Shown: positions 55,012 to 58,909 of the stretch, piece after piece
How positions within the stretch are numbered: position 1 is the first letter of the stretch
Layout: every line of letters starts with the position of its first letter
NCBI GenBank assembly: GCA_905235835.1
Contig: CAJONQ010000021.1
Span: 1 to 58,909, forward strand
Direction of reading: 5' to 3'
Length of the DNA: 58,909 nucleotides
Origin: an uncultured Prevotella sp.
GTDB taxonomy: Bacteria > Bacteroidota > Bacteroidia > Bacteroidales > Bacteroidaceae
The notes under the pieces: generated by a model
Database searches by the model: none
The model's input: only the letters and a program-made list of their open reading frames with translations
What the model was told of the DNA's origin: nothing
Made by a program: the position numbers and the translations under genes

Positions 55012-55450
55012 AATTGACGGTTGAGCGTTTAATCACTATAGAGTCGATGATATGGTGAGTGGTCCGCACTTCAGTGAGTTTATGGAAATAGGCTGGCTGA
55101 CAGTCGACAGACTCGAAATGAGGATAGTTCTCTTTCTTCACATAGACGGTGTCACGATAGGTATTCCCTAACGTGTCGAGTAAGGTGTAAAAGAACACAT
55201 CCTCCGGCTGGGTAAAGCTGATGTTCATGTCGTAGGATGTGATACCTGTAACTCTGTTCAGCAGCGTAGAGTCATTACCATCTGCCACCCTTGTCTTGAC
55301 AGTCAACGTGTCTACTTTCAGCGTATCGGTAGAGCCATTGGCTTTTTTCAGGTTGTAAACCGTTATCACCCTGTTCTCCACAGGACAGTCTATATTGGTA
55401 CATGCCCCAATGGCTAATATTGTGAAGATGAAACCGATTATTTTCCGCAT
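54962..55450 (-). CDS. DUF6452-like lipoprotein
   Basis: A 162-residue lipoprotein (signal ending LAIGAC) with NIDCPVENRV near the mature N-terminus and a mostly beta structure with Thr/Asp-rich turns, ending HFHIYFKARY. It matches my memory of DUF6452, paired with DUF6048 in Bacteroidetes. Its end lies inside the next gene and its start inside the GT2 gene (12-base overlap), so the three genes form a tight operon. Confidence 0.72.
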   Translation of the reverse strand: MRKIIGFIFTILAIGACTNIDCPVENRVITVYNLKKANGSTDTLKVDTLTVKTRVADGNDSTLLNRVTGITSYDMNISFTQPEDVFFYTLLDTLGNTYRDTVYVKKENYPHFESVDCQPAYFHKLTEVRTTHHIIDSIVIKRSTVNYDSKNEHFHIYFKARY

Positions 55451-56409
55451 CTGATTTCCTCCTCTATCTGATAGTCGTTACGACCAGCACTATTGCGGCT
55501 AATGAGGTCACCCAGGAATCCTGCGAGGAACAACTGTGTACCTATCATCATCATCGTTAACGCAATGTAGAAATAGGGTGAGTCAGTCACCAGTCGCATA
55601 GGGATATGATTGTAGAGCGCCCATGCTTTCTCTGCTCCCAAGAAGAAGGCGGCAAAGAAACCGATGATAAACACGAGGGTACCTAAGAATCCGAAGACAT
55701 GCATAGGTTTCTTGCCGAAGGTGCCGAGGAACCAGAGGGTCATCAGGTCCAGATAACCATTGACGAAACGGTTCCAGCCCATGAACTTCGACTTGCCATA
55801 TTGGCGTTTCTGGTGGTGTACGGGTTTTTCACCAATCTTGTCAAAGCCCGCATTCTTAGCGAGGTAAGGGATGAAACGGTGCATCTCTCCGAACACCTCG
55901 ATATTCTTGACCACCTCCTTACGATAGGCTTTCAGTCCACAGTTGAAGTCATGCAGGTTCTTGATGCCGCTGACTTTTCGGGTAGTGGCATTGAAGAGCT
56001 TGGTGGGAAGTGTCTTCGACAGTGGGTCACCCTGACTACGGTTCTGCTTGTAACCGCTGACAAGGTCGTAGCCATCCTCCTTGACCATTTTGTAGAGTTC
56101 TGGAATCTCGTCTGGAGAGTCCTGTAAGTCTGCGTCCATCGTGATGACCACGTCCCCCTGTGCCTCTTTGAAACCACAATAGAGGGCAGGACTCTTTCCG
56201 TAATTACGACGGAACTTGATACCTTTCACATGTTCTGAGCGAGCGGCAAGTTCTGTGATGACATCCCAGGAATGGTCTGTCGATCCGTCATTGACGAAGA
56301 TGACCTCAAAGCTAAAGTTGTTTGCCGCCATCACACGCTCTATCCAGTCATACAGCTCTGGCAGCGACTCGTCTTCATTATATAAAGGTACTACAACTGA
56401 TATATCCAT
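55438..56409 (-). CDS. polyprenyl-phosphate glycosyltransferase (GT2, DPM1-like)
   Basis: A 323-residue protein: a GT-A domain with VVPLYNEDESLPELYDWI, VNDGSTDHSW and the metal-binding DADLQDSP, then QNRSQGD and KRQYGKSKF in the acceptor part. Two C-terminal membrane helices (MHVFGFLGTLVFIIGFFAAFFLG and SPYFYIALTMMMIGTQLFLAGFLGDL) anchor it. It transfers a sugar from a nucleotide sugar to a lipid carrier, for example undecaprenyl phosphate. Confidence 0.92.
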   Translation of the reverse strand: MDISVVVPLYNEDESLPELYDWIERVMAANNFSFEVIFVNDGSTDHSWDVITELAARSEHVKGIKFRRNYGKSPALYCGFKEAQGDVVITMDADLQDSPDEIPELYKMVKEDGYDLVSGYKQNRSQGDPLSKTLPTKLFNATTRKVSGIKNLHDFNCGLKAYRKEVVKNIEVFGEMHRFIPYLAKNAGFDKIGEKPVHHQKRQYGKSKFMGWNRFVNGYLDLMTLWFLGTFGKKPMHVFGFLGTLVFIIGFFAAFFLGAEKAWALYNHIPMRLVTDSPYFYIALTMMMIGTQLFLAGFLGDLISRNSAGRNDYQIEEEIRCGK

Positions 56410-56423
56410 CTCACTTCAATTTT

Positions 56424-56960
56424 TCAATCCTTAATACTATTCCTCTGCATGATAGCTGCAATAGGAACACCAAGTATGAATCCGGTAATTATATTGATTG
56501 TCAGCATATTCAGTGCAAACTCAATGGGACGCATCCCAGCTAACAGCTTGATGTTCTCATCCATTTCTGCTCCCATCCCATACAACTCGATGACCTTTCG
56601 TCCTTCTGGCGACTGGGTCGTCTCGATAATCTTTCCCATCAGGAAACCATTGTCCATAAAGGCAAAGTAAAGGTATATAGCGATGGCGAGTAGTACACCA
56701 GCATAAAAGAAGATGAGTACGGTATAGGCATAACTTCGTGCGAATGAGATGATACCTTCTCTTCCATAGTCACGGAAATGGCGAAGCCTGCTTGCTGCGA
56801 AAAAAGGTGTGGCGCAAATCAGTACCATGGCGGCAAGTCCCAGCATGGGATTCGACAATCCGAGGATATAACAAGCGAAGCCACCTATCCACAACAAGGA
56901 GAGCAGAGCCCCGTCCTGTCGTGCGAAAGCTTTTAGTTGAACATATTCTTGTGGTGTCAT
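56424..56960 (-). CDS. DUF4199-like membrane protein
   Basis: A 178-residue protein with four hydrophobic segments (LLSLLWIGGFACYILGL, MLGLAAMVLICATPFFA, FARSYAYTVLIFFYAGVLLAIAIYLYFAF, and MLTINIITGFILGVPIAAIM). It resembles the DUF4199 proteins often encoded just upstream of GT2 in Bacteroidetes. Function unknown. The frame extends to 56999, but the promoter box TACCTTTG (minus, 56976-56969) lies only 8 bases before ATG 56960, which is therefore the start and nearly leaderless. Confidence 0.8.
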   Translation of the reverse strand: MTPQEYVQLKAFARQDGALLSLLWIGGFACYILGLSNPMLGLAAMVLICATPFFAASRLRHFRDYGREGIISFARSYAYTVLIFFYAGVLLAIAIYLYFAFMDNGFLMGKIIETTQSPEGRKVIELYGMGAEMDENIKLLAGMRPIEFALNMLTINIITGFILGVPIAAIMQRNSIKD

Positions 56961-57088
56961 ATTGGGTGCAAAGGTACGATTAAGTGAGCAAAAAACCAAG
57001 AGATTCTTGAGTTTTTTCGAACGAGAGTGCCTTAGATGTAGTTAAAGCTACAAAGAAATATGTGAATGAAGAAAAAAAACGGCATTCA

Positions 57089-57120
57089 TTTGTCAGTTAG
57101 CAAAATTATTTGTACCTTTG
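57089..57120 (+). promoter_or_regulatory. promoter of SRP RNA and tRNA-Thr
   Basis: TTTG 57089-57092, a 20-base spacer and TACCTTTG 57113-57120. Confidence 0.82.
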
Positions 57121-57144
57121 CAGCCGCAAAACGCAAATCAAAAC

Positions 57145-57238
57145 GGGCAGTCCTGTACGGCCAGCTCCCTCGGAATCCCCCAGGATGGGAACATAGCAAG
57201 GGTACTTGGTTGTAGCGGCGCGATACAGTCAGCTGCCC
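57145..57238 (+). ncRNA. ffs: signal recognition particle (4.5S-type) RNA
   Basis: A 94-base RNA closed by GGGCAG and CTGCCC. Its apical part carries the SRP helix 8 signature: CCAGG, ATG, GGGAAC, AT, AGCA, the symmetric loop bases and GNRA-type tetraloop recognised by Ffh. The next RNA starts 5 bases downstream, so one transcript probably serves both. Confidence 0.92.
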
Positions 57239-57242
57239 ACCC

Positions 57243-57316
57243 GCCTCTTTAGCTCAGTTGGCCAGAGCACGTGATTTGTAATCTCGGGGTCGTTGGTTCG
57301 AATCCGACAAGAGGCT
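57243..57316 (+). tRNA. tRNA-Thr (UGU anticodon)
   Basis: A 74-base cloverleaf: acceptor GCCTCTT/AAGAGGC, D-stem GCTC/GAGC, anticodon loop TTTGTAA with UGU, T-stem TTGG.T-loop.CCGA. The anticodon stem (CGTGA/TCTCG) has one U-U mismatch. CCA is not encoded. It follows SRP RNA by 4 bases. Confidence 0.93.
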
Positions 57317-57318
57317 CT

Positions 57319-57380
57319 AAGAAGGACTCCCTTTTGACAACGAAAGTTTTCTTTCAAGTTTCAAAAGGGAGTCCTTCTTT
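57319..57380 (+). terminator. terminator 1 after tRNA-Thr
   Basis: A perfect 19-base stem (AAGAAGGACTCCCTTTTGA with its complement at 57361-57379), 23-base loop and short T-run. Confidence 0.85.
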
Positions 57381-57381
57381 G

Positions 57382-57404
57382 ATAGCCTGCCGCCGGCAGG
57401 CTAT
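57382..57404. repeat. perfect GC-rich palindrome
   Basis: ATAGCCTGCCG, C, CGGCAGGCTAT: 11-base arms around a single base, between terminator 1 and the duplicated tRNA end. Confidence 0.8.
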
Positions 57405-57414
57405 TCGGATATGC

Positions 57415-57465
57415 AATCCGACAAGAGGCTCAAAAGAAAGAAGGATTGCATTAGCAATCCTTCTT
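57415..57465 (+). repeat. duplicated tRNA-Thr 3' end plus a second terminator
   Basis: AATCCGACAAGAGGCTC at 57415-57431 is identical to the last bases of tRNA-Thr (57301-57317). A second hairpin follows, AAGAAGGATTGC, ATTA, GCAATCCTTCTT (57438-57465) with a T-run. It looks like an attachment-site scar or the remains of a second tRNA copy. Confidence 0.75.
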
Positions 57466-57484
57466 TTGAAACCTAATCTGATCA

Positions 57485-58771
57485 TTACAGACCGGTCAAC
57501 AGGATTCGTGTTCCCAGAAGGTATGATGCGTCAGGAGAAATACCGTATCCCAAGCTCTTGCATAGTTTCTTTGCCAATGCCAATCCTAGTCCCAATCCAG
57601 CTTTCTGTTTGGGGATATGACAGAATGGTTGGAAGATGTTCTTATATTCCTCTATTGGCACAGTAGACCCCATGTTTTGTACTCCAATGGTGTAGGTTCC
57701 GTCAGCTTCCTTTCTTGTGCTGACTGTGAGCGTGCCTTCGAGTGCATATTTGTCGGCATTGCTAAAGAGCATATAGAGAATCTCTCTGAGTGTTTGTATG
57801 TCTGTATCTATGGTCACCTCGTTGCTGACAGTTGTCTCAAATCGCTTGTCAATAACTTTGTTGCGCAAATCGTAGCTATCAAGCATTGACTTGATAGTCT
57901 CGTTCAGAGGAACATTGTCTGAGTGAGGTGTTTTGGAATATTCGTCAGTAGCACTATACAGAATCAGCTCGTGAGCAGACATGGCTACCTCGTAGGCGTT
58001 GTTGCAAACTTCTTGTCGCATAGCGAGATAGTCATCCTCAGGAATCTGTAACAGATGGTCATCTGTTATTATATTAGTTAGTCCTATCAAAGCCTGCATG
58101 GGTGAGCGAAGTGCTTCTTGACAGCGTTGTTTTTGCTCCAGACTGATACCTTTACTCTTATTGATATAAGAATCGAGTATAGGGTCAAGCATGCGGTTAA
58201 TATCTTTAGCTGACTTCTTGATGTCGAAGAATGTCTTTGGACGCTGGATAGGATCCAGACGGAATCCGGGCGTATTGAACACTCGTGCATAGTGTAGCAA
58301 AATATTGATAGGCTCCTTCAACTGTTCATGGATGGTATTGACGAAAGCCTGTCTGATAGCAAGGGCATCATGAGTGCGCTGACGTTCCTCGTTTATTAAG
58401 TCGAACTGTTCTTTCAGCTTGTGGTGATGACGACGACGGATATACAAGAGGATGAGCAATAACGCAATGATAGACAGCAGCAAGATACCAACAAATATCA
58501 TCAGTCTCATGCGTGTCTTGTTGAATTTCGCTTTTTCGTCAATACTCTTCATTTCCTGGTCCAGTTCTGCGAGCGACTCCATCATCACTTCCGAGCGCCG
58601 TTTGCTGTCTATACTGTCTAACAGTTCTTGTGTAGCGAGTGCCTTTTCCCATTCTTTCATCTCCTTATATACCTTTACCCGTAGGGATAAACTAGCACTC
58701 TCATCCTGTGTAGAGTCACACCACGCCAATGCCTGCTCGTAGTTCTTTTGGTAGAGATGATGACAGACCAT
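57485..58771 (-). CDS. sensor histidine kinase, 5'-truncated
   Basis: 428 residues read from ATG 58771. A TPR-like start (YQKNYEQALAWCDSTQDESASLSLRV), one membrane helix (LMIFVGILLLSIIALLLILLYI) and a HisKA-type segment with IHEQLKEPIN in place of SHEIRTPLN are followed by an ATPase domain with N box LFSNADKY and G2 GLGLGLALAKKL. The G1 Asp is replaced (VQNMGSTVP), so ATP binding may be weakened. The frame continues upstream (FNAANYYQV) to a TAG at 58814-58816. Related kinases have a long TPR domain and signal there, so the 5' part has been lost or separated. Confidence 0.75.
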   Translation of the reverse strand: MVCHHLYQKNYEQALAWCDSTQDESASLSLRVKVYKEMKEWEKALATQELLDSIDSKRRSEVMMESLAELDQEMKSIDEKAKFNKTRMRLMIFVGILLLSIIALLLILLYIRRRHHHKLKEQFDLINEERQRTHDALAIRQAFVNTIHEQLKEPINILLHYARVFNTPGFRLDPIQRPKTFFDIKKSAKDINRMLDPILDSYINKSKGISLEQKQRCQEALRSPMQALIGLTNIITDDHLLQIPEDDYLAMRQEVCNNAYEVAMSAHELILYSATDEYSKTPHSDNVPLNETIKSMLDSYDLRNKVIDKRFETTVSNEVTIDTDIQTLREILYMLFSNADKYALEGTLTVSTRKEADGTYTIGVQNMGSTVPIEEYKNIFQPFCHIPKQKAGLGLGLALAKKLCKSLGYGISPDASYLLGTRILLTGL

Positions 58772-58816
58772 GACCTGATAATAGTTGGCGGCATTGAATT
58801 GTTGGGGTACATTCTA

Positions 58817-58909
58817 GGGTGTTAAGTTAATCAATATGAGTTAACTTACTTTTTTGAGTACATTCATTCTTTTAATGGAGGGGTTAGGCAACAGGTTGTC
58901 AGCCCTCCA
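58817..58909. other. right edge: inverted repeats next to the truncated kinase
   Basis: TAAGTTAA/TTAACTTA flank a 10-base centre near 58822-58848. GGAGGG, inner arms GGCAAC and GTTGTC, and CCCTCC make a strong hairpin at about 58877-58908. GAATGTAC (minus strand) occurs both just outside the kinase frame and about 45 bases further on. No gene is recognised. It may be the end of a mobile element that continues past the window. Confidence 0.4.

Overview
The window looks like a chromosome segment from a Bacteroidales bacterium, most likely Prevotella or a close relative. The basis is: a PorT protein of type IX secretion; an exbB-exbD-exbD-tonB-pstS-like-TPR operon; the block ftsX-DUF3098-uppP-truB-queA-folK; DUF6048, DUF6452 and DUF4199 genes; hybrid TPR-histidine kinases; and Bacteroidetes sigma-A promoters (TTTG, 19-21 bases, TAnnTTTG) before many genes. 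No tool was run, so names come from reading motifs and gene order.

Layout. 1-610 is gene-poor and holds an array of short palindromes. 611-5030 has a bile acid:sodium symporter family transporter, a small unknown protein, ribosomal protein L19 (rplS), a 5'-nucleotidase split over two genes, porT, and a 56-residue ferredoxin. 5082-17849, almost all on the minus strand, has a TPR histidine kinase, the TonB energy operon, an aminotransferase, ribBA, an LptG-type permease and a START-like protein. 17985-26903 has tRNA-Met, formate-THF ligase, an RND efflux operon and an LpxA-like acyltransferase. 26907-35893 is core housekeeping: radical SAM protein, ftsX block, a GH28 pectinase, rpsO and typA.

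35915-38339 is an accessory insert. Two 73-base inverted repeats (about 93% identical, each built of two hairpins) enclose a VirE/VapE-type P-loop ATPase gene and a DUF6078-type gene. The spacer between the two genes is packed with palindromes. A 3' fragment of a HipA-like gene abuts the right repeat. Next comes a strongly promoted, highly structured RNA of about 275 bases that I cannot name.

38750-50887 is the most unusual block: one plus-strand series encoding a LytTR DNA-binding protein, an FHA membrane protein, an exported caspase-like protease, a very acidic protein, a zinc-ribbon FHA protein, a PP2C phosphatase, a Sel1-repeat protein, a Ser/Thr kinase with a membrane segment and MORN-like tail, a two-TM protein, and two exported Sel1 plus leucine-rich-repeat proteins. 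It reads as a eukaryote-like phospho-signalling system with a protease and repeat-protein effectors. It ends in a chimeric remnant: the start of a third repeat protein, a helix-turn-helix tail from another family, and two thirds of a 5S rRNA gene.

51059-58909 returns to ordinary genes (Fic, AlkD-like, Crp/Fnr, ApbE, DUF6048/DUF6452, GT2, DUF4199), then SRP RNA directly followed by tRNA-Thr. A duplicated tRNA 3' end with its own terminator follows, and a histidine kinase whose 5' end is cut off near the right edge.
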